Origin: Acidobacteriota bacterium
GTDB taxonomy: Bacteria; Acidobacteriota; UBA890; WLXD01
Direction: 5' to 3'
Assembly: GCA_012103255.1 (NCBI GenBank)
Contig: WLXD01000001.1
Coordinates: 620,001-684,000 of the forward strand
Length of the DNA stretch: 64,000 nt
A program made the position numbers and the translations under genes. Of the stretch, positions 34,649-43,154 are shown piece by piece. Each line of letters begins with the position of its first letter. The first letter of the stretch is position 1. Below the pieces are notes generated by a model. That model searched no databases. It was not told the origin of the DNA and saw only the letters and a program-made list of their open reading frames with translations.

Positions 34649-35662
34649 ATGATCAAGAACCGCGCGAGTGCTGCCGTCGTTCTCGCGGCAGCCTTTCTGT
34701 TCGCTCTTTCCGGCGCGCCCGACGGCCGCGGCGCCGACCATCTCGATGCTCCGGACCTATCGCCGCCGGGCGGCAACCTCATGACGGATATCGCGGACCT
34801 GTTCGCGTTCCCGGACGACGAGCGAATGAACCAGGTCACGATCGGAGCGACGTACAACCCCGCGGCCGGCGTGTTCGGTCCGACCGGCTTCGATCCGACC
34901 GCGGAATACGTCTTCAACGTTGATATGGACGGCGATGCAGAGGCCGACACCATCTACACATTCGAGTTCATGGATGTGCGTCCGAACGGCAGGCAGGACT
35001 ACGTGATGCGCCAGGACGGCGCCATCGTTGCGACTGGCAATACCGACCGGGTGATGGGTCTTGATGATGGCAGCGGCCGCGTCTTTGCGGGCCTGCGCGA
35101 TGACCCGTTCTTTTTCGACCTGGATGCATTCCTGGGCAGCGGCGGGCGCGCGTTCTGCGACGGCTCCGAGAACGACTTCTTCGCGGGGCTCAACGTGAAC
35201 GCCATCATGTTCCAGATGCCGGCGGACGCTTTCGACGGCGCGCCGATCGGCGTATGGGCGACCACCAACGGCGGTGGCGGTACGAGTACTTCGACCCAGA
35301 CAGATCGCATGGGGTTCCCCGCGATCAACACGGTCTTCATTCCGTCCAAGCGCAAGAACGCGTACAACGACGCCGTACCCGGCGATGATGTGAAGCGGTT
35401 TTCCCGGTTCTTGCGCAAGGGATTTAAGGGCGGCGGCAACACCGCGAAAACAGCACGAGCTCTCACGGGCGTGCTGCTACCGGACATCCTGCCCTTCGAC
35501 CCGAGCGGCGCGCCGGGCTTCCTCAACGGCCGTCTGCCTGCAGACGATGTGATCGACGCGGAGCTGGGTCTGCTGACAGCAGGTGCGTTGACCGGTGACT
35601 GCGTGGACGCCAACGACGTTCCCTTCCTCGACGACTTCCCGTACCTGGCCGATGCGCACTAA
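34649..35662 (+). CDS. DUF4331-domain secreted protein
   Basis: A 337-residue exported protein. The ATG at 34649 is chosen: GGAGGA lies eight bases upstream, whereas the GTG at 34643 would be only two bases from it. The signal peptide is ASAAVVLAAAFLFALSG. Domain motifs of DUF4331 are clear: ADHLDAPDLSPPGGNLMTDIADLFAF, FNVDMDGDAEADTIYTFEF, FAGLRDDPFFFDLDAFL and GFPAINTVFIPSKRKNAYND. The family occurs as a cofactor-free envelope protein next to ECF/RskA pairs; its role is not known. The stop overlaps the TPR gene by 11 bases. Confidence 0.88.
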   Translation: MIKNRASAAVVLAAAFLFALSGAPDGRGADHLDAPDLSPPGGNLMTDIADLFAFPDDERMNQVTIGATYNPAAGVFGPTGFDPTAEYVFNVDMDGDAEADTIYTFEFMDVRPNGRQDYVMRQDGAIVATGNTDRVMGLDDGSGRVFAGLRDDPFFFDLDAFLGSGGRAFCDGSENDFFAGLNVNAIMFQMPADAFDGAPIGVWATTNGGGGTSTSTQTDRMGFPAINTVFIPSKRKNAYNDAVPGDDVKRFSRFLRKGFKGGGNTAKTARALTGVLLPDILPFDPSGAPGFLNGRLPADDVIDAELGLLTAGALTGDCVDANDVPFLDDFPYLADAH

Positions 35663-36854
35663 GGTCCCGGCAGCCCTGGTCCTGGGCACTGCGGTTCTCT
35701 GCTGGCTGGCGACCGCCACTGTCGGTGCTCGGGACTACAGCGACCTGACAGAAATCGAACCGGAGTCGTTGCCGAGCGAAACACCCGCCGCGGCGTGGCT
35801 GCCGGCTGCGGAGACGGCCGTCCGTGACTTCCCCATGAGCGCCGGCAGAGCCGCGCGCCTGGCGACGTTGCAGATGCGTCACCTTCGCGAGACGGCGGAC
35901 GAGGCAGTGCTCGACGACGTGGAGCGACTGCTCCGCCGGTCGGTGGAACTCCAGCCGGGCGATGCCAGCCTGGAGTTGCAGCTCGCCGGTGCCCTGAACG
36001 CCCAGCACCCGTTCGCCGACGCGATCGCGATTGCCGAAAACACCGACGCGGGGGACTCATCTGCGGGTCCTGGTGTTGTCCTTTTCGATGCCTACGTGGG
36101 TATCGGCCGGTACGGCGACGCGATTGCGGTACTCGAGACGCTGGAAGGCAACGACGACCCGGCAGTGCTCGCTCGACGCGGGCAAATGGCTGAGCTTGTG
36201 GGCGATGATGACATCGCGTTCGGACTGCTTGTCCGAGCCGCCCGCCAGGCCCGCAACTCGTATCAGAGCCGACAGCACGTTGCCTGGTACCTCTATCGGC
36301 TCGGTGAGTTCAACCGTGTTCGGGATCAGCTCGAGCTTGCCGGCGAATTCGTGGACGCAGCGCTCCGACTCGCCCCGGAGTCGCTTCCCGCCGCGGTGGC
36401 CCGGGCCCGGATCGCGCGTGTGACCGACGCGCCGGCCCGCGCCCTGCAGCGGTGGGCGGAGATCGCCGAGAGGATGCCGCACCCGGAGATCCTCGCCGAA
36501 CTCGGAGATCTGTACGACGCTGCAGGGCAGCCCGATCGAGCCAAGGAGGCCTGGGCAGAAGCACTTCGCGTGGGTGCCGAGGCCGGGGCCGCAGAGGATC
36601 GGCCCATGGCGCGGCTGTTAGCAGATCGCGGTTGGAACCCGGACGAAGCGCTCATGCGGGCCCGCCGGGACCTGACGCACCGGCAGGACATAGAGGCCTG
36701 GGACACGTTGGCGTGGGCAGCCTATCGAGCTGGCGAACTGGAGGAAGCAGCCGCTGCCTCCGAAAAGGCCTTGAGTCTGGGCACGCGACGCGCCGACTTC
36801 CTCGAGCACGCCGCACTCATCGAAGAGGCGATCGCAGACAAGGCGACGCCCTGA
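35652..36854 (+). CDS. TPR-repeat protein, secreted
   Basis: A 400-residue exported protein beginning at ATG 35652 inside the end of the DUF4331 gene. The signal peptide is KVPAALVLGTAVLCWLATA, cleaved near VGARD. From residue ~75 it consists of degenerate TPR helices: EAVLDDVERLLRRSVELQPGDA, GRYGDAIAVLETLEGNDDP, DIAFGLLVRAARQARNSYQ and DAAGQPDRAKEAWAEALRVGA, plus a last repeat DTLAWAAYRAGELEEAAAASEKALSLG. TPR proteins act as protein-binding scaffolds. Its coupling to DUF4331 and the sigma pair suggests a joint envelope response. Confidence 0.82.
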   Translation: MRTKVPAALVLGTAVLCWLATATVGARDYSDLTEIEPESLPSETPAAAWLPAAETAVRDFPMSAGRAARLATLQMRHLRETADEAVLDDVERLLRRSVELQPGDASLELQLAGALNAQHPFADAIAIAENTDAGDSSAGPGVVLFDAYVGIGRYGDAIAVLETLEGNDDPAVLARRGQMAELVGDDDIAFGLLVRAARQARNSYQSRQHVAWYLYRLGEFNRVRDQLELAGEFVDAALRLAPESLPAAVARARIARVTDAPARALQRWAEIAERMPHPEILAELGDLYDAAGQPDRAKEAWAEALRVGAEAGAAEDRPMARLLADRGWNPDEALMRARRDLTHRQDIEAWDTLAWAAYRAGELEEAAAASEKALSLGTRRADFLEHAALIEEAIADKATP

Positions 36855-36855
36855 T

Positions 36856-37263
36856 TCAGCCTCGGCGCGCGTCGAGGCTGTGGGCGTCCTCGTCCTGCGT
36901 GCCCCAGAGCACCAGCGCGGCCGACACGATGATGAAGGACGGGTAGAACAGCACGTTCGTGCCTTCGAGGAAGAAGCCCCACGGGTCGACGATCGATCGC
37001 CAGACGCCGAGCGCTGTTGTCAGGCAGATCAAGAACAGCGCCGGGTAGGCGACCCGGCGCATGAAGCCGACGATGATGAGCGCGCCGAGGGCGATTTGCG
37101 CCACGCCGAAGACGGCGAGGAACGTCGTGTTGGTGCCGAACCCGAGGTAGAAGGTTTCGGCGACACGCACTGAGTGCTGCACGTTGGCGAGCTTGTCGAT
37201 CCCCCAGAAGACCATCAGGCCTCCCATCGAGATCCGGAGCAAAAGAAGGCCGAGTTCGCGCAT
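36856..37263 (-). CDS. DoxX-family membrane protein
   Basis: A 135-residue four-helix membrane protein (LGLLLLRISMGGLMVFWGIDKL, FLAVFGVAQIALGALIIVG, YPALFLICLTTALGVW, FYPSFIIVSAALVLWG). The start at 37263 has GGAG nine bases upstream; a longer frame to 37314 overlaps the peptidase gene. DoxX-like proteins are small quinone- or thiol-linked membrane proteins of poorly known role. It lies 19 bases after the M20 peptidase and is probably co-transcribed with it. Confidence 0.85.
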   Translation of the reverse strand: MRELGLLLLRISMGGLMVFWGIDKLANVQHSVRVAETFYLGFGTNTTFLAVFGVAQIALGALIIVGFMRRVAYPALFLICLTTALGVWRSIVDPWGFFLEGTNVLFYPSFIIVSAALVLWGTQDEDAHSLDARRG

Positions 37264-37282
37264 CAGGGGATTCTCCGCGAGG

Positions 37283-38698
37283 TTATGGACCGTCTGCCGA
37301 GGCGGCCCCGGCAAGGTCGATCACGACGTCGAGGTTGAAGCGTACGAAACGGTGCAGCTCTTCTACCAGGATGCGTTCCTGATCACTGTGAGCGCCGTAA
37401 CCCAGCGGACCATCTTCGATGTCGAACGCGGGCCCGATGCCGTAGCACTCCACTCCCCTGTTGCGTAGGTACGCCATGTCTGTGGCGCCGGTCTGCATCA
37501 TGGGGAGTGTCACCGTGTCGTAGTGCTTGCTGATGTTCGACTCGATCGTGCGGAACGCAACCGTGTCGAGGCGAGCCTCTCCCGGGGGACGAGTGTTGCG
37601 GTGGCCGAGAGAGACGTCGACGGTGGGGTCGTCGATCACCCGGCGAATCTCGTCGAGGAAGTCCTCGATGTTTTCATCCGGCAGCGCGCGTAGATCGACA
37701 GAGCCTTTCGCGTCCGACGGGATGACGTTGATCCGGTAGCCGGCATCGATGATCGTCGGCGAGAGCGATGAGCGAAGCATCGATGAGTGCCGCGGCTCGT
37801 TGTCGAGGAACCACTCGTCGGCCTCGGAGATGGTGGCCGGGTCGAGGACCTTCAAGTAGATAGCGGCGCGTTCCGGCGGCGAGATCGCTGCGAGCCGTTC
37901 GAAATAGGTACTGGTGGTTTCGTTGAGCCGCAGCGGCGAGCGCCAGTCGGCGATGGCCGCGACCGCCTTCGAAAGTCGAGCCACCGGATTGCTCTTAAGC
38001 GGCACCGATCCGTGGCCGGCGACGCCCGATGCCACGAGCTCCACGCGGTAAGGGATCTTCTCGACCGTCTCGATCGACGCGTAGGCGACCTCCCCGCCAA
38101 CCCGTGTGACGCTGCCTGCTTCGGCGAGGCAGAACTCGGCTTCGATGGCGTCGAAGTGCTCGTTCACCATGAACTCGATGCCAAATTGCGTACTGCCCTC
38201 TTCGCCCGATTCGGCCAGGAAAATCACGTCTCGGTCGAGCTCGATGCCGCGCCGTTTGAGCTCGAGCATCACCATCATCGAGGCGACAACGTTATCCTTG
38301 TCGTCGACGGTGCCGCGGCTGTACACGTGATCGCCGTCGACGGTGCCGCTGAATGGGCCGTGGGTCCACTTGTCGGGGTCGACGTTGACCGTATCGGTGT
38401 GGCCCATCATCAGCAGGGGCAGTTTGGCGCCGGATCCATTGAGTCGCGCTACGACGTTCGGACGGTTCTCGTCGTTCCAGTACATCTCGACGGCGATCCC
38501 CTCTGCCTCGAGCACGTCACGGACGTATTCGGCGGCCGGGCGTTCGACGCCAGGCGGATCACTCGTGTCGAAACGCAGCAGCGCCTGGAAATGGCGCAGC
38601 GTCTCTTCTTCGAGGGATTCACGCTCAGCCCCGATCTGGGCAGATGCGAGCGCGGGCACGACAACTAGCAGCAGAGCAGCGACAAGCTTCTTATTCAT
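37283..38698 (-). CDS. M20-family metallopeptidase, secreted
   Basis: A 471-residue zinc peptidase. The start at 38698 gives the signal peptide KKLVAALLLVVVPALASAQ; the longer frame to 38770 adds an Arg-rich extension. Metal and catalytic residues are visible: LLMMGHTDTVNV (HxD), YSRGTVDDKDNV (Asp), and FLAESGEEGS (catalytic and metal Glu). The dimerisation lid (residues ~220-345) follows, then the C-terminal His region GPAFDIEDGPLGYGAHSDQE. Relatives cleave dipeptides or acyl-amino acids. Likely periplasmic; substrate unknown. Confidence 0.92.
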   Translation of the reverse strand: MNKKLVAALLLVVVPALASAQIGAERESLEEETLRHFQALLRFDTSDPPGVERPAAEYVRDVLEAEGIAVEMYWNDENRPNVVARLNGSGAKLPLLMMGHTDTVNVDPDKWTHGPFSGTVDGDHVYSRGTVDDKDNVVASMMVMLELKRRGIELDRDVIFLAESGEEGSTQFGIEFMVNEHFDAIEAEFCLAEAGSVTRVGGEVAYASIETVEKIPYRVELVASGVAGHGSVPLKSNPVARLSKAVAAIADWRSPLRLNETTSTYFERLAAISPPERAAIYLKVLDPATISEADEWFLDNEPRHSSMLRSSLSPTIIDAGYRINVIPSDAKGSVDLRALPDENIEDFLDEIRRVIDDPTVDVSLGHRNTRPPGEARLDTVAFRTIESNISKHYDTVTLPMMQTGATDMAYLRNRGVECYGIGPAFDIEDGPLGYGAHSDQERILVEELHRFVRFNLDVVIDLAGAASADGP

Positions 38699-38771
38699 GG
38701 CGCCGAAGCCTACACGTCGGCGCAACGAACGGCCACGCGAGACGGCACGGCTACGCAAGCCCGTAGGCAAC

Positions 38772-39498
38772 CTAGTCGGTCCGGAATATCAGACAGTTGC
38801 CCTGAAGGATCGTTTCTACTTCGACCATGCGGTGGAAGTGTTCGGAACGGTCGAAACACTCGGCGTGCAGCGGATTGGAGTACGCCACGCGGATCGCGGC
38901 ACCGGTGGCCGCCCTATGCGCTTCGAGCCGTTCAACGAACTGCCCGATCAACTCCGCACCAAAGGGGTTGTACAGCCAGATCACCAACGGAACCGCCGGA
39001 AGCTGATATCGAAGCGCGTCGCCATGCACGCATTGGATCGGTGACTTGCTGGTGTTCGTCGCGGTGAATCGGGCGAGGTTGCAGTCAGCGATCGTCGCGA
39101 GTGTCTCGGAGTGTTCGACCCCAATCACTTCTTGGAACCCGTAGCCCGCGGCGTGGAAGAGCACCTTGCCCTTACCGCTCCCGATATCGACGAAGGTCCA
39201 GTCGGCGGGCGTGACTTTCATTTGCCGAAGCACCAGACGCAGCGCGCCGGTCGTTGTTGCCTCGTACTGCGTGCCGGGATTCTTGCGGTCGGCGACATCG
39301 GGCATCGGCCCGCCCCGGATGCTCAGCGTGTCGGTGCCGTATCTTCTCGTCGAAACGCAGCTCGTCGCGGGTCCGCAGACTGCGCTCGAAACGATCAATC
39401 CAGGCGGGCGCGAGGCGCCAGATGCCCCACCGCGTGCCCAGTCGGATTGTGTTCGCCAGTCCGCGTCGGGCCAAAGACTCGCGAAATTTGCCGATCAT
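38772..39498 (-). pseudogene. SAM-dependent methyltransferase, frameshifted
   Basis: The first part (ATG 39498) reads MIGKFRESLARRGLANTIRL, ending LRFDEK. The remainder, in a different frame, reads YGTDTLSIRGG, TGALRLVLRQM, then the SAM site TFVDIGSGKGKVLFHAAGYG and VHGDALRYQLP, VIWLYNPFGAELIGQF. One extra base at about 39341-39343 explains the break: AAG-A-TAC would read AAG-TAC without it. It lies at the end of the copper operon, directly abutting copB (TAG then ATG). The rest of the gene is intact, so a recent mutation or assembly error is more likely than old decay. Substrate unknown. Confidence 0.78.
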
Positions 39499-40233
39499 CT
39501 AGAACCAGGCTCGTATCCCGATCAAGAATGCCGTGCGCGCGACCGGGACACCGTCAGCGCGGGCGAAGTCGGCTGTCTTTCCGAACTTCTGCTCCCACTG
39601 TATCCCTAGGTAGGGAGCCAATTCGCGCCGAAACTCGTAGCGGAGGCGAAGCCCTAGTTCGATATCGGCCAGGCCCGGCCCCTCGTGCCAGTCGGCGTTG
39701 GTCTGGGCTGCGAAGTTGGCCTCCAGCGCCGGCTGAAGCACGAGCCGCTGAGTCAGCAGCAGATCGTAGGTTCCCTCGAAACGGGCCGTCAGATCGCCAT
39801 CGTTGCTCAGAAAGATCGCCGGCTCGAGGTGGAACCAATACGGCGCGAGCCCCTGCAGGCCCAGCACGAGGTGAGCTCGTGACTGCGAGCCGTGCACGTC
39901 GCGGTCGTACCGCACACCCGCCTGGAGTTCCCAGAACGGCGTGACTAGGCGGCTGTAGAGGCCCTGGATCTCGTAGTGTCCTTCGGCGTCTCCGGCCGCC
40001 TCACCTTCGGTCTTGAGCCAGACACGGTTGAAGTCGCCACCGAGCCAACCTTCGACGTCCCAGTTCAGCGTGTCTTCCTTACCCGCCGACCACTCGAGTT
40101 GGTCGGCCATGACGAACCAGTAGAGTTGATCGCCGTGCTCGGGCATCTCCCAGTCACCGTGTTGAGCGGCCACCGGAAGATAAAGGACTACGCAGAGCGC
40201 GAGTACGAGAAAGCGCAGGTGCTTGAACCTCAT
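39499..40233 (-). CDS. copB: Copper resistance protein B (outer-membrane)
   Basis: A 244-residue exported barrel of the CopB/PcoB family. Signal peptide FLVLALCVVLYLPVAAQ. Strand pattern: QLYWFVMADQLEWSAGKED, LNWDVEGWLGGDFNRVWLKTEGE, FWELQAGVRYDRD, HLVLGLQGLAPYWFHLEPAIFL, and the end LRYEFRRELAPYLGIQWEQKFG. It ends in an aromatic (IRAWF). It sits in the outer membrane and limits periplasmic copper. The Met-rich N-terminal repeats of the plasmid versions are missing. It overlaps copA by four bases and is followed directly by the methyltransferase. Confidence 0.92.
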   Translation of the reverse strand: MRFKHLRFLVLALCVVLYLPVAAQHGDWEMPEHGDQLYWFVMADQLEWSAGKEDTLNWDVEGWLGGDFNRVWLKTEGEAAGDAEGHYEIQGLYSRLVTPFWELQAGVRYDRDVHGSQSRAHLVLGLQGLAPYWFHLEPAIFLSNDGDLTARFEGTYDLLLTQRLVLQPALEANFAAQTNADWHEGPGLADIELGLRLRYEFRRELAPYLGIQWEQKFGKTADFARADGVPVARTAFLIGIRAWF

Positions 40234-42077
40234 GACGCACCTTCGAGGGAGTGACTGTCCTGGTGATCGGAATGCTCATGTGCGGGACTCGCGTCAACTA
40301 CGTCGACGACTCTGAACATGCCGGCATCCATGTGGTAGAGGATGTGGCAGTGGAAGGCCCAGCGGCCGGGCGCGTCGACCTCGACATCCACGAACATGCG
40401 CTCGCCGGGTTTGAGATTCACTGTGTGCTTGCGCGGATTGTGCGCGCCGTTGCCGTTCACCAGATGTATCCACATTCCGTGCAGATGCAGCGGGTGCTCC
40501 ATCATCGTGTCGTTGACGAAGTTGATACGTAGACGCTCGCCGTGGAAGAAGGTGATCGGCCCTTCCACTTGAGTGAATTTCTTGCCGTCGAACGACCACA
40601 TGTAGCGTTCCATGTTGCCGGTCGCGTGAAGCTCGATCTCGCGATCCGGTGTCCGGTGCTCGTACAGGGGTTCGAGCGCGCGTAAGTCGCTGTAGACGAG
40701 GACACGCCAGCCGTCATTGCCCAGCCCGATGCCCGGCTCGCCGAGACGCGTCGTGGGGGCCTCCGCCACGCCAGCGCTCCCCGGGCCGTGGTGATCGGGT
40801 CCATGGGGCGCCGAGGTGGGCAACTCGCTGGTCATCGTCATGGGTTGATCGGTCAGGTCTCCATGACCCATCGCGGCATGATCCATCGCGTCTGCCGACG
40901 GTTCCGGTCCCATGGCCACATGGTTCATGTCTGCGTGATCCATCCCCATGTCGGCCATCGTGCGCAGTGGGCGCGGACGGAGCTCGGGGACCTCGGCCTG
41001 CATGCCGAGGCGTGGCGCGAGCGTGCCGCGTGCGTAGCCGCTACGGTCGATCGACTCGGCAAACAGGGTGTAGGCGCGCTCTTCCCTCGGATGCACGATG
41101 ACGTCGTAGGTCTCGGCTGTCGCGATGCGTAGTTCGTCGACCGTGACGGGCTCCACGTTCTGTCCGTCGGCCTGCACGACGGTCAGGGCGAGGCCCGGGA
41201 TCCGGACGTCGAAGAAGCTCGCAGCGGACGCATTGATCAGACGCAGCCGTACGCGCTCACCGGGCTCGAAGAGACCCGTCCAGTTGTCCCCCGCGGCCAT
41301 CCCGTTGACGAGGTAGCGATAGGTCGCGCCGGTGATGTCGGCGAGGTCGGTGACGTCCATTCGCATCCGGCCCCACATCGCGCGATCAGCCAGGGCCGCG
41401 CCGAGACCCTGCTCGCCCGCGTCGCTAAACAGGTCTCCTACCGTGCGCCGTTGGTAGTTGTAGTAGTTGGCCCGTTTCTTGAGGCGTCCGAGAATCTTGT
41501 AGGGATTCTCGAACGTCCAGTCCGACAGCATGACCGTGTGCTCACGGTCGTAGTCGAACGGATCGCCTTGCGCCGGGTCGATGATCAACGGACCGAAGTG
41601 GCCGAGCTGTTCCTGAAGTCCGGAATGGCTGTGGTACCAGTACGTGCCGTTCTGCACGACGCGGTAGTGGTACTCGAAGGTCTCGCCTGGCGGTATCCCG
41701 CCGAAGCTGATGCCCGGCACGCCGTCCATTTCCGGCGGCAGCAGGATGCCGTGCCAGTGCACGGATGTCGGCTCGTCGAGCTCGTTGTGGACTCGGAGCG
41801 TGGCGGTGCCGCCTTCGCGGAAGCGAAGCAGTGGGCCAGGAACGGAGCCGTCGATGGTCACGGCAGACGTGCGTCGCCCGTCGATGTCGAGTGCCGTTCG
41901 GCGGATCGCCAGATCTATATCGGTGTCGAGCGCGCCCGTTGCGGGGGCGAGACGCCGATGCCCCGCGTTTACGAGTGCCCAAGGCGGTAGTAGCGCCGAG
42001 GCCGCGCACCACGCGGCGCCAGCGCCGACGGAGTTCAGGAATGTGCGGCGATCGAGCCGCGGGATCTTTGGAGACAT
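40230..42077 (-). CDS. copA: Multicopper oxidase CopA, Tat-exported
   Basis: A 615-residue multicopper oxidase. The start at 42077 yields the Tat leader LDRRTFLNSVGAGAAW. All copper-site motifs are present: TSVHWHGILLP, YWYHSHSG, HPLHLHGMWIHLV and the C-terminal HCHILYHMDAGMFRV (type 1/3 ligands). A methionine/histidine-rich insert at ~370-420 (MDHADMNHVAMG, DAMDHAAMGHGD) is the Cu(I)-binding segment of CopA. It oxidises Cu(I) in the periplasm and gives resistance. A longer frame to 42143 is rejected because it masks the Tat motif. Operon: His-rich gene, copA, copB. Confidence 0.95.
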   Translation of the reverse strand: MSPKIPRLDRRTFLNSVGAGAAWCAASALLPPWALVNAGHRRLAPATGALDTDIDLAIRRTALDIDGRRTSAVTIDGSVPGPLLRFREGGTATLRVHNELDEPTSVHWHGILLPPEMDGVPGISFGGIPPGETFEYHYRVVQNGTYWYHSHSGLQEQLGHFGPLIIDPAQGDPFDYDREHTVMLSDWTFENPYKILGRLKKRANYYNYQRRTVGDLFSDAGEQGLGAALADRAMWGRMRMDVTDLADITGATYRYLVNGMAAGDNWTGLFEPGERVRLRLINASAASFFDVRIPGLALTVVQADGQNVEPVTVDELRIATAETYDVIVHPREERAYTLFAESIDRSGYARGTLAPRLGMQAEVPELRPRPLRTMADMGMDHADMNHVAMGPEPSADAMDHAAMGHGDLTDQPMTMTSELPTSAPHGPDHHGPGSAGVAEAPTTRLGEPGIGLGNDGWRVLVYSDLRALEPLYEHRTPDREIELHATGNMERYMWSFDGKKFTQVEGPITFFHGERLRINFVNDTMMEHPLHLHGMWIHLVNGNGAHNPRKHTVNLKPGERMFVDVEVDAPGRWAFHCHILYHMDAGMFRVVDVVDASPAHEHSDHQDSHSLEGAS

Positions 42078-42199
42078 TTTTCTTGGAGGCTCGGGTGCCG
42101 GGAAGAGCACCCATCGATTGCAGACGGACGTGACGGTGCTCATTCGGGCACGTCACGGAGAACATCAGGCCCGCCGGCGGGTAGCCGGCGGCGCGTTCT

Positions 42200-42634
42200 T
42201 CAGAGCCTCAGTGGTATCGATTCCGAAAGCTGGGCGCGGCGGTCCGATAGCCCGTGGGGTGTGGCCGCGCTGCGTGCACGCTGAAGCTCGACGGCGGCGG
42301 TCGCCGCAAGAATCTGCGGCTCGAACTCGCCGTTGCGCGAGTCCTTCTTGGCCAGCAGCGAGCAGCAACCGTGCACCTCGCATGTCTCGTGCTCACCGTT
42401 CTGGGAGGCCGTCCATGCGGGGCCAGCGTCGGTGCTGGCGGCATGCCCAGCATGCGCCGCCGCGGTTGTGCTCATCCGCATCGAGTCGGGTTCGTGACCG
42501 TCGTGGCCGCCAGTCCCCGCTGATTTCGGCACAAAGCCCACCGCGGCGCAGAGGTTTATCGCCAGGATGGCAACACAAGCAGCGGCCATCACGCGGCCGT
42601 ACCGGGTCTGGAAGATGTGACGAAGAGGCTGCAT
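42200..42634 (-). CDS. Small His-rich protein of the copper operon
   Basis: A 144-residue protein with one N-terminal membrane or signal segment (RVMAAACVAILAINLCAAVGFV), then a His/Met-rich stretch (GGHDGHEPDSMRMSTT, AAHAGHAASTDAG) and a paired-cysteine region HETCEVHGCCSLLAKKD. The pattern resembles DUF2946-type and similar periplasmic copper-binding proteins placed ahead of copA/copB. It probably acts as a metal chaperone or sensor; no function is established. It is separated from copA by 122 bases that contain no gene. Confidence 0.65.
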   Translation of the reverse strand: MQPLRHIFQTRYGRVMAAACVAILAINLCAAVGFVPKSAGTGGHDGHEPDSMRMSTTAAAHAGHAASTDAGPAWTASQNGEHETCEVHGCCSLLAKKDSRNGEFEPQILAATAAVELQRARSAATPHGLSDRRAQLSESIPLRL

Positions 42635-42709
42635 CCCGTGAGTCTAGCACCGCTCCGGGCAGGCTCTACGCCGTCGAGCGTTGGCCCGATCTTGTTCAAA
42701 CCCATCACG

Positions 42710-42741
42710 AATTGACAGTGTCTAATTGACAGTGTCACTGT
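42710..42741. promoter_or_regulatory. Operator of the fourth PadR: direct and inverted repeats
   Basis: AATTGACAGTGTC occurs twice with a 14-base period (42710-42722 and 42724-42736). Each contains the dyad GACA-G-TGTC. The second extends to the 13-base palindrome ACAGTG-T-CACTGT (42729-42741). It lies 44 bases before the PadR start. The TGTC/GACA core is shared with the third cassette's operator. Confidence 0.6.
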
Positions 42742-42785
42742 ACAGCAACGAAACCCGACAACAAAACGCTTCCCGGAGATGACCG

Positions 42786-43154
42786 GTGTCCAAGTCGACG
42801 AGAATCACGCGCGATCAGATCGCGGAGTGTCTGCCGCTCCATCCGCTCGAGGCGCGAATCCTCGTCGTGCTTACCGAGGGCCCGGCGCATGGCTATCGCC
42901 TTGTCCAGGCCATCGAGGCACGTGACTCGAACTGGACCACGATCCTTCCGGCGAATCTCTATCGGCGCGTTCGCGCGCTGTCGAATCGCGGACTGATCGC
43001 GCCCGTGGCCGACGCGGACGCCCCGCGCGGACGTCGGAGCTTCCGGCTCACGCCGCTCGGGAGGGCGGTTGCCCAGGCGGAAGCCGCTCGGATGCGTGAC
43101 CTCCTGGCCGACTCCGCTGCCGCCGATCTGGTGTCCGAGGACTCGAACCGATGA
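42786..43154 (+). CDS. PadR-family regulator of the fourth ADOP cassette
   Basis: A 122-residue PadR protein from GTG 42786, with GGAG about seven bases upstream. Motifs: CLPLHPLEARILVVLTEGPAHG, YRLVQAIEARDSN, LPANLYRRVRALSNRGLIAP, then PRGRRSFRLTPLGRAVAQAE. Closest in the window to the PadR at 31433. It overlaps the permease start by four bases. Confidence 0.9.
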   Translation: MSKSTRITRDQIAECLPLHPLEARILVVLTEGPAHGYRLVQAIEARDSNWTTILPANLYRRVRALSNRGLIAPVADADAPRGRRSFRLTPLGRAVAQAEAARMRDLLADSAAADLVSEDSNR

